Shown: positions 18,842 through 28,459, counted from the stretch's first letter. The stretch: DNA of 64,000 nucleotides from Flagellimonas oceanensis (GCF_003992595.1 NZ_RZNA01000018.1:69501-133500), one strand, 5' to 3'. Notes: generated from the letters alone by a model not told the origin. A program made the numbers and translations.

Positions 18842-20214
18842 TGAAGAAGACCGTTGTTATCAACATTGTTGGGCTTACGAATAGATTGATAGGGGAGCAT
18901 ACACCCTTCATAAAATCATTTCTGGAAATGGGTAAGAATGGTGTTGTCAAGCCTGTGCTGCCTGCTGTTACCTGTTCTGCGCAAAGCACTTATTTAACAG
19001 GTAAATGGCCCACGGAACATGGTATTGTTGGCAATGGGTGGTTTTTTAAGGAGGAATTGGAAGTCAAGTTTTGGCGTCAGGGAAATCCTTTGGTACAATC
19101 CGATAAAATTTGGGACGAGTTGAAAAGCTTGGATTCAACCTTTACCTGTGCCAATATGTTCTGGTGGTACAACATGTACAATACGGTTGATTTTAGCGCT
19201 ACTCCGAGACCTAACTATTTGGCCGACGGCAGAAAAATACCGGACATTTATACCTATCCTGCTCAACTAAGGGATAAGCTCCAGGCGAAGTTGGGGACCT
19301 TTCCCTTGTTCAAGTTCTGGGGCCCGAAAACCTCCATAGCGTCAAGTAGATGGATTGCAGATGCCACCATGGAAATGGACAAGGACCACGACCCGACCTT
19401 GACCTTGGTGTACTTACCCCACTTAGATTATAATACGCAACGCCATGGACTGAATTTCGATGTCCTGCGGAAGGATTTAAATGAAATTGATGTGGTGGTC
19501 AAAGATTTGGTGGAATATTACGAGGCGCAATCAGCAAATGTGATTTTGTTGTCGGAATATGGAATTACCAATGTATCCAATCCAATCCACATTAACAGGT
19601 ACCTCAGAAAGAAAGGATATTTGGGAATTCGGGTAGAAAGAGGTTTGGAACTGTTGGATGCAGGTGCTAGTGACGCCTTTGCGGTGGCGGACCATCAAAT
19701 TGCACATGTGTATGTCAAAACATCCACTGATTACCAAAAGCTACACGACTATTTGAATACGATTCCTGGGGTGGAAAAAGTCATTCCAAAGAATGAACTG
19801 GAAGCGAATCATTTGAACCACGAACGTGCTGGGGATTTTGTGCTTGTTGCTGACAAGGATAGTTGGTTTACGTATTATTTTTGGGAAGATGATGCCGTGG
19901 CGCCCGATTACGCAAGAATGGTGGATATCCACAAAAAACCGGGATATGATCCCGTGGAGATGTTTACCGATCCCAAGGATAAGCTCATTATGCTTAAGGT
20001 AATATGGAAACTCATGAAAAAGAAGTTGGGCTTCAGAACAGTGTTGGATATTATTCCGTTAAAGGCTGAGTTGGTAAAAGGGTCACATGGAAGAATACCT
20101 GAAGATAAGGAGGATTGGCCTATTCTGGCGACCAACAATACGGACGGATTGTCCAAAAAGGAGCTAGTGGCAACAGAAGTTTATGATGTACTTAAAAATC
20201 ATGTAATTCAATAA
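18841..20214 (+). CDS. eboF: EboF, alkaline-phosphatase-superfamily phosphodiesterase (ebo cluster)
   Basis: A 457-residue nucleotide pyrophosphatase/phosphodiesterase-type protein. Catalytic threonine region PAVTCSAQSTYLTGKWPTEH and later metal ligands in PHLDYNTQRHG and LLSEYGI and VKGSHGRIPE are visible. The ATG at 18,841 is chosen because it couples to the eboE stop; a second in-frame ATG is 21 bases upstream. Completes the ebo set; how the six proteins divide the work is unknown. Confidence 0.9.
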   Translation: MKKTVVINIVGLTNRLIGEHTPFIKSFLEMGKNGVVKPVLPAVTCSAQSTYLTGKWPTEHGIVGNGWFFKEELEVKFWRQGNPLVQSDKIWDELKSLDSTFTCANMFWWYNMYNTVDFSATPRPNYLADGRKIPDIYTYPAQLRDKLQAKLGTFPLFKFWGPKTSIASSRWIADATMEMDKDHDPTLTLVYLPHLDYNTQRHGLNFDVLRKDLNEIDVVVKDLVEYYEAQSANVILLSEYGITNVSNPIHINRYLRKKGYLGIRVERGLELLDAGASDAFAVADHQIAHVYVKTSTDYQKLHDYLNTIPGVEKVIPKNELEANHLNHERAGDFVLVADKDSWFTYYFWEDDAVAPDYARMVDIHKKPGYDPVEMFTDPKDKLIMLKVIWKLMKKKLGFRTVLDIIPLKAELVKGSHGRIPEDKEDWPILATNNTDGLSKKELVATEVYDVLKNHVIQ

Positions 20215-20216
20215 AT

Positions 20217-20579
20217 ATGGAAACGTTCTTCAAAATTTTCGCGCTTGTTTTCACCCTCTTGTTCGGATATGCCATAGTGGTGCAGTTCAACGATCCAGAT
20301 GCCTTAAAATGGATTCTCATTTATTTGGCTGCTGTGGTAGCATCAGTACTTTTTCTGCTGAAGAAACTTAAAACTATTGTATATTTTTTACTGACGATTT
20401 TCTTTTTGGTACTCTTCGTGGTCTATTGGCCCGAAACCTACGAAGGCGTACAATTGGACCATGGTATGAAAACCGTGAATATTGAAGAAGGGCGCGAGTC
20501 TTTGGGGTCTTTGATTGCGGCGGTGGTAATGTTGGTCTATGGATTGAGAACCCGTTTTGTGAACAGGTCAAAAATCTAA
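20217..20579 (+). CDS. Transmembrane protein of the TMEM220 family
   Basis: A 120-residue protein with four hydrophobic helices (about residues 5-22, 31-46, 52-70, 94-110) and the typical FNDPDALKW loop near residue 25. Homologous to eukaryotic TMEM220, function unknown. Begins two bases after the eboF stop, so it is probably read with the ebo genes. Its last 12 bases overlap the 3' end of dnaX on the other strand. Confidence 0.85.
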   Translation: METFFKIFALVFTLLFGYAIVVQFNDPDALKWILIYLAAVVASVLFLLKKLKTIVYFLLTIFFLVLFVVYWPETYEGVQLDHGMKTVNIEEGRESLGSLIAAVVMLVYGLRTRFVNRSKI

Positions 20580-22351
20580 ATCAAATTCTTGTCGCAGTAA
20601 ATCCAGATTTGGGTTTTTCTCCCGTAGCTTTTCATACTTTTCCTCGGGGGTAAAGGCAAATTTTTTGGCAACCTCTTCATTTACCGTAATGTAAAGTGAA
20701 ATGGAGTAGTTGTTCAGTTTTTGTTTCAGGTAATCGAGCATTAGGCTTTGTTCCCGTTCAATTTCCTTTTTCATGGTACCGTTGGGAAGCTCTATCCAAA
20801 TGGTATTCTCATTTTTGAGTTTGGGCACATCCGTTTGGAGGTTACTTGCCAATATTTTTCGGCCTTGTTTTTCCAATTGGTGTACGAAATCGTCCCAATG
20901 CTGTTGCATTACTTTCTCTTCAAAGGCGTCTTTGGGCAAGTCTTTTTCATCAATGCTGGGAGACTTGGTGTTCTCATGGGCCTTTTTGACCTTGATACTC
21001 GATAGCGAAAGTCCAGATACCCTTTTTTCAGATCCTTTTATTTCAATCTTTTTGGGCTGGTACGATTCTTTAGGTTCGTTGATTCGTTCTTTTTCAGGCT
21101 CTTTTGTTTTCGGAGCAGCAATCTCTTGGGAAGATTGCGTTGCTGTAGCTGCTGGTATTATCGCCCCTTTTTCTTCGGTTGTAGGTAGTGTAGTCGCCGA
21201 ATCTTTATTTTCAGGGGGTTCTGTGCCGTTTGTTGTGATGGTCTTTCCTTTGAAAAAGGAAGCGGGTATTATGAAATCAGCTTTTTTTTTTCTCCATCGA
21301 AAGTGATGGAGGCCAATTTCATAAGGGTAAGCTCTACGAGCAATCGTTGATTTTTGCTTGTCTTGTATTGCAGGTCGCACTCGTTGGCCAAGTCAATGGC
21401 CTTTAACAGAAATTGTTTTGATGCTTTTTTTGCCTGGTCTTGATATTGTTTGGTTACATCTTCACCTACCTCGAGCAAGTTTAAGGTATCAGGGTGTTGG
21501 CATACCATCAAATCCCTGAAGTGTGATGCCAAGCCAGTAATGAAATGATGACCATCAAAACCAAGGGATAGAGTTTTGTTGAACAGGATCAACAATTCGG
21601 GAATGTTGTTCTCCAGAATCAAATCGGTTGCCGAGAAGTAAATGTCGTAATCAAGAACGTTGAGGTTTTCCGTTACGGCTTTTCTTGTCAATTCTTTTCC
21701 CGAGAAGCTTACTACCCGGTCAAAAATAGAGAGGGCATCGCGCATGGCGCCATCCGCCTTTTGGGCTATAATGTGAAGTGCACTCTCTTCAGCTTCGATA
21801 CCTTGTTGTTCGGCAATATGTTTTAGGTATTCCGAAGCATCCTTTACCGTGATGCGCTTAAAATCAAAAATTTGGCATCGGGATAGGATGGTGGGTATAA
21901 TTTTATGCTTCTCCGTGGTGGCCAAGATAAAAATGGCATGTTTTGGAGGTTCTTCCAAGGTCTTCAAAAAAGCATTGAAGGCCGATTGTGAGAGCATATG
22001 GACCTCATCAATAATATAAACCTTGTACTTGCCTGCTTGCGGAGGAATGCGTACCTGATCTATCAAACTCCGGATATCGTCCACAGAGTTGTTGGAGGCC
22101 GCATCCAGCTCAAAAATATTGAAGGCAAAATCCTCATCTTCCCGTTCCGTCCCGTCTTGGTTGATCTTTTTGGCCAAAATACGGGCACAGGTGGTTTTGC
22201 CCACACCTCTTGGACCGCAGAACAACAGGGCCTGGGCCAAATGATTGTTCTCGATGGCATTGAGCAGGGTATTGGTAATGGAAGACTGGCCCACAACATC
22301 CTTGAATGTCTGGGGTCTATATTTTCTAGCTGATACTATAAAAGGTTCCAA
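20568..22351 (-). CDS. dnaX: DNA polymerase III subunits gamma/tau, with -1 frameshift at an A10 run
   Basis: Clamp-loader ATPase of the replisome. Two overlapping ORFs together make one protein: zero frame from a TTG at 22,351 (next residues EPFIVSARKYRPQTF) through Walker A GPRGVGKTT, DEVHML, and SRC motif, to GEKKKLIS-stop at about 21,269 (360 residues, gamma-like); the -1 frame continues from the same point as KKKADFIIPASFF for 237 more residues to 20,568 (about 594 in all, tau-like, with P/E/K-rich linker and a C-terminal domain). The switch lies at ten A (21,282-21,291 on the plus strand), read as A-AAA-AAG. The zinc-finger cysteines of E. coli DnaX are absent. No ATG fits the start; a TATATTTG box is 24 bases upstream of the TTG. 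Confidence 0.88.
21245..21261 (-). promoter_or_regulatory. Hairpin downstream of the dnaX slippery run
   Basis: On the minus strand TTCCTTT, a three-base loop and AAAGGAA form a 7-bp stem 20 bases after the A-AAA-AAG heptamer. Spacing is longer than the 5-9 bases usual for frameshift stimulators, so its role is uncertain. Confidence 0.35.
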
Positions 22352-22374
22352 TACTCGGGAAAATAGAATTACTA

Positions 22375-22382
22375 CAAATATA
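22375..22382 (-). promoter_or_regulatory. -7 box of dnaX
   Basis: TATATTTG on the minus strand, perfect match to TAnnTTTG, about 18 bases of leader before the TTG start. Diverges from the rnpB promoter. Confidence 0.55.
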
Positions 22383-22447
22383 AAAATAGGAAGCGGCAAA
22401 CTTGCCCAGAAGGGAACACTTAGGCCGTTTTTTATTAACAATTGGAG

Positions 22448-22455
22448 TACCTTTG
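22448..22455 (+). promoter_or_regulatory. -7 box of rnpB
   Basis: TACCTTTG matches TAnnTTTG and sits six bases before the first base of helix P1 of RNase P RNA, the expected spacing to the transcription start. A T-rich stretch near 22,428 may serve as -33. Confidence 0.65.
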
Positions 22456-22460
22456 TGCAC

Positions 22461-22776
22461 AGCAGGCCACCTTATCGCTGCAAGTATGGACAACCATGCT
22501 TGAAGAGGAAAGTCCGGACACCAGAGTGCGGCATAGCGGGTAACGCCCGTCCGCCGTGAGGCGAGGACCAGTGCAACAGAAAGCAAGTACAGTTCGGCTG
22601 TAGTGAAATCAGGTAAACTCTATGCGGTGAAACGTCATGTAAACCAATGTTCGAGGGCTGCACGCCCGAGTTGGAGGGTAGGCGGTTGGAACACTTGGGC
22701 AACCATTTGTCTAGATAAATGATAAGGAGTTCCCAAAATTAATTTGGGATGCACAGAATCCGGCTTATGGCCTGCT
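22461..22776 (+). ncRNA. rnpB: RNase P RNA
   Basis: Catalytic RNA that trims the 5' ends of tRNA precursors. Helix P1 is formed by AGCAGGCCA (22,461-22,469) and TGGCCTGCT (22,768-22,776), nine perfect pairs. Universally conserved core segments are present: GAGGAAAGTCCGGAC (22,505-22,519), ACAGAAAGCAA, GGTGAAACG, AGATAAATGATAAGG and ACAGAATCCGGCTTA (22,753-22,767) completing helix P4. Length of about 316 bases fits the A-type of Bacteroidota. A short T run follows P1 and may end transcription. The rsmD stop on the other strand begins two bases later. Confidence 0.96.
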
Positions 22777-22777
22777 T

Positions 22778-23317
22778 TTATTCTATTTCAAAAAAACTGA
22801 AAATACTTCCGCCATATTTCCGTTGTTCTGAAAATTTTGGATGTTCGGAAAGATCAGTGTGCTCGGAGTGCTCTATGATCAAAACGCCATCTTCCAGTAA
22901 CAGTTCTTTTTCAAAGACAAGATTGGCGATTTCCAAAAATTGTTCGGTTTCAAAATCATAGGGCGGGTCGGCAAAAATAAGGTCGAATTTATCCGCACTG
23001 CCCTGCAAGTATTTGAATACCTCCGATTTGATCGTGTTGATGGAAAACCCCAGCTCTTGTGCCGTTTTTGAAATGTAACGAACGCATCCTTGAAAACCAT
23101 CAACTGCTGTGATGTTTTCCACCCCGCGTGATGCAAACTCATAACTGATGTTCCCTGTTCCTGAAAAAAGGTCGAGTACTTTGATTTCATCAAAATAGAA
23201 CCTATTGTTCAGAATATTGAACAGGGCTTCCTTTGCCATGTCCGTGGTGGGGCGTACGGGAAGCTTTTTTGGGGCAGTCAATCTTTTGCCCTTGTATTTT
23301 CCTGAAATGATTCGCAT
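22778..23317 (-). CDS. rsmD: 16S rRNA (guanine(966)-N2)-methyltransferase RsmD
   Basis: S-adenosylmethionine-dependent methyltransferase acting on 16S rRNA. The 179-residue sequence starts MRIISGKYKGKRL, has the SAM motif VLDLFSGTGNISYEFASRG and the catalytic ADPPY motif for N2-guanine methylation. Full length. The DUF3822 gene lies directly upstream (one base between), so the two are cotranscribed. Confidence 0.95.
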   Translation of the reverse strand: MRIISGKYKGKRLTAPKKLPVRPTTDMAKEALFNILNNRFYFDEIKVLDLFSGTGNISYEFASRGVENITAVDGFQGCVRYISKTAQELGFSINTIKSEVFKYLQGSADKFDLIFADPPYDFETEQFLEIANLVFEKELLLEDGVLIIEHSEHTDLSEHPKFSEQRKYGGSIFSFFEIE

Positions 23318-23318
23318 T

Positions 23319-24095
23319 CTAAAGAGCGCTTAAAATCGAGAAATCGATGCTTTCGTTTTCCAACTGTTCCAAAGGAAAGGAAGGGTTGCTGGGCACAAAA
23401 ACAGCAATGTTTTTGATGTATTTGTAGCAAAGCTCATAAATCGGGTCGCCCTCTTCCACGGCACCAAAAAGTTTTAGGTGGACTTTTGCCAAGTCTACTT
23501 GCAATTGTTCCAAACTGAAAAGTAAATAATAAAGGAAATCCTCTTTGTTCTTGTACTCGAACTGATTGTAAAAGAGGAGCTTTTTATCGGATATGACCAT
23601 CATCTCCATCTCCCGCTCGGATACTTGAACGTAACAAACGGATTCGGTCGTGGTTCTACTTTGATTCAATAAAGTGTTGATGAGAACGGTGCCGCTATGC
23701 TTGAACTCAAACTCTCCAAAAAGCTCGAAAATGTAGTTGTTTATATTGGTGTACGGGATGTACACATTTACGATTTCCTGATTGGGAATCTCATCGTAGG
23801 CGATAAGATCGTTTGCCATGATCTTGGCATTGAACTTTAAATAGTTTGGTAGTTCTTCTTTGTTGAAAAGTGGCTTGGGCACCAAACTGAACATATTGTT
23901 TTTGTGTATGACCAGGACTTCGGAGAAATTTCTGCCAATCTCCCCTTGCTTGCTCAACTTCTCCTTGAGTTCCTTGAGCATCAGGTAGGGGGTAAGTTGT
24001 GTTTTGAAATTTACCCGTTCAAAGGCAAGGATCTTGTTGGTAATGGTATCCAGTACACAAAAAGAAAGTCCATTCAAGCCAGCTTGAATGGACAA
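23319..24095 (-). CDS. DUF3822 family protein
   Basis: A 258-residue protein of a Bacteroidota-specific family, predicted to have a pseudo-ASKHA (actin-like) fold; function unknown. No signal peptide. The start is uncertain: the frame is open upstream to 24,131 with no ATG, and TTG at 24,095 (LSIQAGLNGLSFCVLD) is the best start-like codon, though family members usually carry a few more residues. Sits between rsmD and a membrane protein, an order often kept in flavobacteria. Confidence 0.82.
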   Translation of the reverse strand: MSIQAGLNGLSFCVLDTITNKILAFERVNFKTQLTPYLMLKELKEKLSKQGEIGRNFSEVLVIHKNNMFSLVPKPLFNKEELPNYLKFNAKIMANDLIAYDEIPNQEIVNVYIPYTNINNYIFELFGEFEFKHSGTVLINTLLNQSRTTTESVCYVQVSEREMEMMVISDKKLLFYNQFEYKNKEDFLYYLLFSLEQLQVDLAKVHLKLFGAVEEGDPIYELCYKYIKNIAVFVPSNPSFPLEQLENESIDFSILSAL

Positions 24096-24133
24096 TTTTC
24101 TATGAGTGCTATTTGATTCGTTCTGTGCTATAG

Positions 24134-24871
24134 CTAGTTCTTCTTTTTCCTATCGTAGATAGGTGGCCAGTTACCGTTTGTGCTAACTTCGGTCAAGGAA
24201 CCAACTTTGATCTCATCTCCATTAACCTCTTCCACGCTCTGGTAAGCTTTCTCTTTTTCAAGCAAGTCTTCCGGCTGGTCGTAAAGAACAACATCTTTCT
24301 TCACTTTGGCCTCAAAAACAGGAGCATTGTAACCGCTCTTTTCAATAATGTCCGCCTTCATTTCAAAGGTTTCGTTATTCTGAGCGTATGGTACATTCAT
24401 CATGGATTTGTATCGGTCATCAGCACCAAATAGGGAATCCTTCACCTTAACGGTCCCCAAAGTATCAATGATGATGGTGTCCTGTTGCATATCAATTTGA
24501 TAAGCTCTATCATATCTCATAAACGAAGAATCGCGCTGAGTGGTAATCGTATAGTTGCCCGTGTCGATAAATTTGATCAAGCTTTCAAAATTGCCTGCGT
24601 ATTTTCCGTTTACGGTTTTGTAAGCTTCTTGGGAATCCCTGATGTCCTTCAGTTTGTTGATTACTGCGGTGAATCTTTCGTTTCTTACTTTATTGAACTT
24701 GATAGGGGCATTGATGGAATCGTATATTTTATAACCAAGGTAAATACTCAAGATTCCGAATAAAATTACAAGAACTGGCTTTACTTTTTGAGGTAAAAAT
24801 CTATCGATCAAGAAAACAAGCCCTATGGTCACAAGGCATATTAATACAACAATAAGAATTAAGTTTAACAT
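24134..24871 (-). CDS. Conserved membrane-anchored protein of unknown function
   Basis: 245 residues with two hydrophobic segments (about 3-23 and 32-49) followed by a soluble domain that starts with a helix (FTAVINKLKDIRDSQEAYKTVNGKYAGNFESLIKF region) recalling the N-terminal part of type II secretion pseudopilins, where a helix and a short beta region follow a membrane anchor. The resemblance may be only superficial. Located just upstream of DUF3822, 38 bases apart. Not recognised as a named family. Confidence 0.75.
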   Translation of the reverse strand: MLNLILIVVLICLVTIGLVFLIDRFLPQKVKPVLVILFGILSIYLGYKIYDSINAPIKFNKVRNERFTAVINKLKDIRDSQEAYKTVNGKYAGNFESLIKFIDTGNYTITTQRDSSFMRYDRAYQIDMQQDTIIIDTLGTVKVKDSLFGADDRYKSMMNVPYAQNNETFEMKADIIEKSGYNAPVFEAKVKKDVVLYDQPEDLLEKEKAYQSVEEVNGDEIKVGSLTEVSTNGNWPPIYDRKKKN

Positions 24872-24979
24872 ATCTGATACTGTCTTTCAAAAGTTAATTT
24901 AGTGGTTACAGACAAATCTACAATATTTTTTTTATTGGAAAACTTTTTGCTTTAAAAAAGACCGCTATATTTAGTGCTC

Positions 24980-26413
24980 ATGAAGGATTTTAACGCACCT
25001 GGATTTTTAAGGATTTTAACCGAAAAATTTCCCCATCAACCTACCGTAAAGCAGGGACTGGCACTTAATAAGCTGGCTAACTTTGTTTTAGAGGGCAAAA
25101 AGGACGATGTGTTCCTGCTCAAAGGGTTTGCTGGAACGGGAAAAACAACGCTCGTGGCCACTTTGGTGAGCAGTCTATGGAAAGTGAAAATGAGTTCCGT
25201 TTTGATGGCACCTACGGGCAGAGCGGCAAAAGTAATGTCCGTTTATTCGGGAAACAAGGCTTTTACGATTCACAAAAAGATATATTTTCCAAAGAAGCAA
25301 TCGGGTGGGGGAATCCAATTTGTATTGGCCCCGAACAAGCATCGCAACACGGTTTTTATTGTGGACGAAGCTTCCATGATTCCTGATGCACCTTCGGATT
25401 CCAAACTGTTTGAAAACGGGTCTCTTTTGGACGATTTGATGTACTATGTCCACTCGGGCCATAATTGCAAATTGATTTTGATCGGCGATACCGCCCAGTT
25501 GCCACCGGTAAAATTGGAGTTGAGCCCGGCTTTGGATGAAAACCGTCTTTCCTTAAATTATAATAAGGAAGTGGAATGTTTGGAATTGGACGAAGTGATG
25601 CGGCAATCCGATGATTCCGGAATCCTCCATAATGCCACCAACCTTAGAGAGCAATTGCAATCGGAATTTTTCGATGACTTTAAATTTGACCTGCAGAGAT
25701 ATACCGACATTGTCCGTCTCATTGATGGCAACGAAATCCAAGAAGCCATTGATTCGTCCTACAGTGAAAACGGAAAGGAACAAACGGCCATCATTGTTCG
25801 GTCCAATAAAAGGGCCAACCTCTACAATCAAAATATAAGGGAGCGTATCCTTTTTCTGGACAACGAAATTTCCGTAGGCGATTATATGATGGTGGTCAAA
25901 AACAACTATTTCTGGCTGAAACCCAATTCCGAAGCGGGTTTTATTGCCAATGGCGACATTATAGAGGTATTGGAACTTTTTGCCATTAAAGAACTATACG
26001 GATTCAAATTTGCCGAGGTAAAGGTAAAAATGGTGGATTATCCCAATCAAAAGCCTTTTGAGACCGTATTGCTATTGGATACCATTACCGCTGAAACGCC
26101 TTCACTTTCCTATGAGGATGGGAACAAGCTCTACCAAGAGGTAATGAAGGATTACGCCCACGAAAAATCCAAGTACCGTAAGTTTTTGGGCGTGAAGAAC
26201 AACCGCTTTTTTAATGCCCTACAGGTCAAGTTTTCATATGCCGTTACCTGCCACAAATCCCAAGGGGGTCAGTGGGACACGGTTTTTGTGGAACAGCCCT
26301 ACTTGCCCAATGGTGTGGACAAGGATTATCTCAGATGGCTCTATACAGCAGTGACAAGGGCTGAGCGAAAACTCTATTTGATAGGTTTCAAGGATGATTT
26401 TTTTCTTGACTAG
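24980..26413 (+). CDS. RecD-like ATP-dependent DNA helicase
   Basis: SF1 helicase of 477 residues. Walker A GFAGTGKTT lies at residues 49-57, followed by a TGRAAKV block (motif Ia), FIVDEASMI (motif II), LIGDTAQLPPV (motif III), and the C-terminal YAVTCHKSQGGQWDTVFV and YTAVTRAERKLYLIG (motifs V/VI, UvrD_C_2). ATG at 24,980 is preferred to the GTG six bases earlier. There are no RecB/RecC genes near, so it is a stand-alone RecD-like enzyme common in Bacteroidota, probably with a role in repair. Confidence 0.9.
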   Translation: MKDFNAPGFLRILTEKFPHQPTVKQGLALNKLANFVLEGKKDDVFLLKGFAGTGKTTLVATLVSSLWKVKMSSVLMAPTGRAAKVMSVYSGNKAFTIHKKIYFPKKQSGGGIQFVLAPNKHRNTVFIVDEASMIPDAPSDSKLFENGSLLDDLMYYVHSGHNCKLILIGDTAQLPPVKLELSPALDENRLSLNYNKEVECLELDEVMRQSDDSGILHNATNLREQLQSEFFDDFKFDLQRYTDIVRLIDGNEIQEAIDSSYSENGKEQTAIIVRSNKRANLYNQNIRERILFLDNEISVGDYMMVVKNNYFWLKPNSEAGFIANGDIIEVLELFAIKELYGFKFAEVKVKMVDYPNQKPFETVLLLDTITAETPSLSYEDGNKLYQEVMKDYAHEKSKYRKFLGVKNNRFFNALQVKFSYAVTCHKSQGGQWDTVFVEQPYLPNGVDKDYLRWLYTAVTRAERKLYLIGFKDDFFLD

Positions 26414-26437
26414 GAAAAACCTATTTTAGACATCAGC

Positions 26438-27010
26438 ATGAATATTGAACCGGATACCATAATAAGTTTATTCCTCGGAATAGGACTGGCGGCCTCCACA
26501 GGTTTTCGCGTCTTTCTCCCGCTTTTTGCACTTAGCTTTGCGGCCTATATGGGAGTTTGGGACCTGAACGAAAACTGGCAGTGGATCGGTAGTCTCACTG
26601 CCTTGATCACCCTTGGGGTGGCAACCATCGTTGAGATTTTCGCCTACTTCATTCCTTGGGTGGATAATGCCTTGGATGGAATTGCACTTCCCTTGGCAGG
26701 AATCGCGGGTACTGCAGTGGTCGTGTCAACAGCGGCCAATCTAGATCCGGTAGTGACCTGGTCCTTGGCCATTATCGCAGGTGGAGGAACCGCAACAGCA
26801 ATTAAAGGGGGAAATGCCGCAGGAAGGTTGGCTTCCACGGGAACGACCGGGGGATTGGCGAATCCTTTGGTGTCCACAGTGGAGACAGGTGCAGCCGTAG
26901 CGGTGAGCACGGCATCCATTTTGGTCCCGCCCATTGCTGCGATTCTGGTCATCATCATATTGCTGATCATATTCAGGATTTACAGAAAGATCAGGCCCAA
27001 GGCCAAATAG
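26438..27010 (+). CDS. DUF4126 family membrane protein
   Basis: A 190-residue, Gly/Ala-rich integral membrane protein with about five hydrophobic helices and an [11 protein letters not shown] positively charged C-terminal tail. The [14 protein letters not shown] start is typical of DUF4126, which is of unknown function. Followed after 25 bases by kdsB. Confidence 0.88.
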   Translation: MNIEPDTIISLFLGIGLAASTGFRVFLPLFALSFAAYMGVWDLNENWQWIGSLTALITLGVATIVEIFAYFIPWVDNALDGIALPLAGIAGTAVVVSTAANLDPVVTWSLAIIAGGGTATAIKGGNAAGRLASTGTTGGLANPLVSTVETGAAVAVSTASILVPPIAAILVIIILLIIFRIYRKIRPKAK

Positions 27011-27035
27011 AAGTTTATCAACCAAAAAACGACAA

Positions 27036-27764
27036 GTGAAGATAATTTCCATGATTCCCGCCCGCTATCAAGCCTCTAGGTTTCCGGCAAAACTAATGCA
27101 GGACCTTGGCGGCAAGCCTGTGATTGTGCGCACCTACGAAGCGGCAGTGAACACAGGACTTTTTGATGAGGTGTACGTGGTAACCGACAGTCCCATAATT
27201 TCCGATGTGATTCAGGGAATAGATGGCAAGGTGATCATGAGCAAAAGAACCCATGAGAGTGGAAGTGATAGAATCGCCGAAGCCGTTGAGGATATGGATG
27301 TGGATGTGGTGATCAATGTGCAGGGCGATGAACCCTTTATCGATGCCGAAAGTTTGGGGAAAATCATTCAAGTTTTCAAAAATGATACCGGAAGGGAAAT
27401 TGATCTTGGTTCCCTGATGACGCCAATTACCGATTGGGATGAAATAGCAAACCCCAACACGGTAAAAGTCATTGTGGACAACCAAGGCTTTGCACTTTAT
27501 TTTTCGCGTTCCCCGATTCCTTATCCCCGTGACAAGGAAGTCGAAGCAACTTATTACAAGCATAAAGGGGTTTATGTGTTTAGAAAACGAGCACTGATGG
27601 ACTTTCAAAAGTTACCGATGTTGCCCTTGGAGGCCAAAGAAAAAATTGAGGCGATACGCTTTTTGGAATACGGAAAAAAAATAAAAATGGTGGAAACCCA
27701 CGTCACGGGCATCGAAATCGATACCCCTGAAGATTTGGAACGCGCAAGAAAAGTATGGAAGTAG
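27036..27764 (+). CDS. kdsB: 3-deoxy-manno-octulosonate cytidylyltransferase
   Basis: Activates Kdo (or 8-amino-Kdo) with CTP for lipopolysaccharide core synthesis. The 242-residue protein starts at a GTG ([20 protein letters not shown]), a start required by the family N-terminus, since the next ATG would remove the nucleotide-binding loop. NVQGDEPFI and [11 protein letters not shown] are conserved. The gene overlaps the following HAD gene by ten bases. The kdnB-like gene two positions downstream suggests 8-amino-Kdo as the true substrate. Confidence 0.95.
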   Translation: MKIISMIPARYQASRFPAKLMQDLGGKPVIVRTYEAAVNTGLFDEVYVVTDSPIISDVIQGIDGKVIMSKRTHESGSDRIAEAVEDMDVDVVINVQGDEPFIDAESLGKIIQVFKNDTGREIDLGSLMTPITDWDEIANPNTVKVIVDNQGFALYFSRSPIPYPRDKEVEATYYKHKGVYVFRKRALMDFQKLPMLPLEAKEKIEAIRFLEYGKKIKMVETHVTGIEIDTPEDLERARKVWK

Positions 27765-28459
27765 ATTTCTCCAACATAAAGACCATTGGCTTTGATGCGG
27801 ATGATACCCTTTGGGTCAACGAAACCTATTTTAGGGATACCGAGGAAAAGTTCGCTGAGCTTTTGGAAGGTTATGAGACCAAGAACAAGATAGACCAAGA
27901 GCTCTTCAAAATGGAAATGGACAATTTGGAGACCTATGGTTATGGTATCAAAGGTTTTATGCTTTCCATGATAGAATCGGCTTTGGACCTTTCCAACAAT
28001 AAGGTCCCGCAAGAGACCATAGGGGAAATATTGAACCTCGGCAAAAGGATGATTTCCCACCCAGTGGAACTATTGGAAGGAGTAGAGGAAGTCCTCTCCC
28101 AATTGATGGGCAAGTATCGATTGATCGTGCTCACAAAAGGTGATCTATTGGATCAAGAACGGAAACTGGAAAAGTCCGGATTGTCCCAGTATTTCCATCA
28201 TGTGGAAGTTCTGAGCGATAAAAAAGAAAGTAATTACAAGAATTTGTTGGAGCATTTAAATATAGATGTCAATGAGTTTTTGATGATAGGAAATTCCTTA
28301 AAGTCGGATGTATTGCCTATCTTAAACATTGGGGCGAAAGCCGTGCATGTGCCGTTTCATACCACATGGGCCCATGAGATGGTTTCGGAAGACGAAGAGG
28401 TGAACAACCATCTTAAATTGAACAGCCTCAAGGATATTTTGAAGTATTTGGACAACTAA
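27755..28459 (+). CDS. HAD-superfamily hydrolase
   Basis: A 234-residue phosphatase-like protein with HAD motif I FDADDTLW (nucleophile Asp), motif II LTKGD, and motif [11 protein letters not shown], and a helical C1 cap between. It lies between kdsB and kdnB with overlaps at both ends (ATG inside kdsB; its TAA shares the A with the kdnB ATG), so a role in Kdo metabolism such as Kdo 8-phosphate phosphatase (KdsC job) is tempting, but KdsC proteins are capless and shorter, and this one looks more like YjjG-type nucleotidases. Confidence 0.85.
   Translation: MEVDFSNIKTIGFDADDTLWVNETYFRDTEEKFAELLEGYETKNKIDQELFKMEMDNLETYGYGIKGFMLSMIESALDLSNNKVPQETIGEILNLGKRMISHPVELLEGVEEVLSQLMGKYRLIVLTKGDLLDQERKLEKSGLSQYFHHVEVLSDKKESNYKNLLEHLNIDVNEFLMIGNSLKSDVLPILNIGAKAVHVPFHTTWAHEMVSEDEEVNNHLKLNSLKDILKYLDN

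Noticed and set aside
21269..22441. dnaX read as two independent genes, with the first starting at an ATG at 22,441
   Set aside because: The extra 30 N-terminal residues overlap the promoter region of dnaX and part of the upstream rnpB promoter; the second frame has no start of its own and continues the DnaX C-terminus, so a single recoded gene is the better reading.
22472..22702. Minus-strand ORF across the rnpB region
   Set aside because: It lies over highly conserved RNase P RNA core sequence and has no protein-like features.
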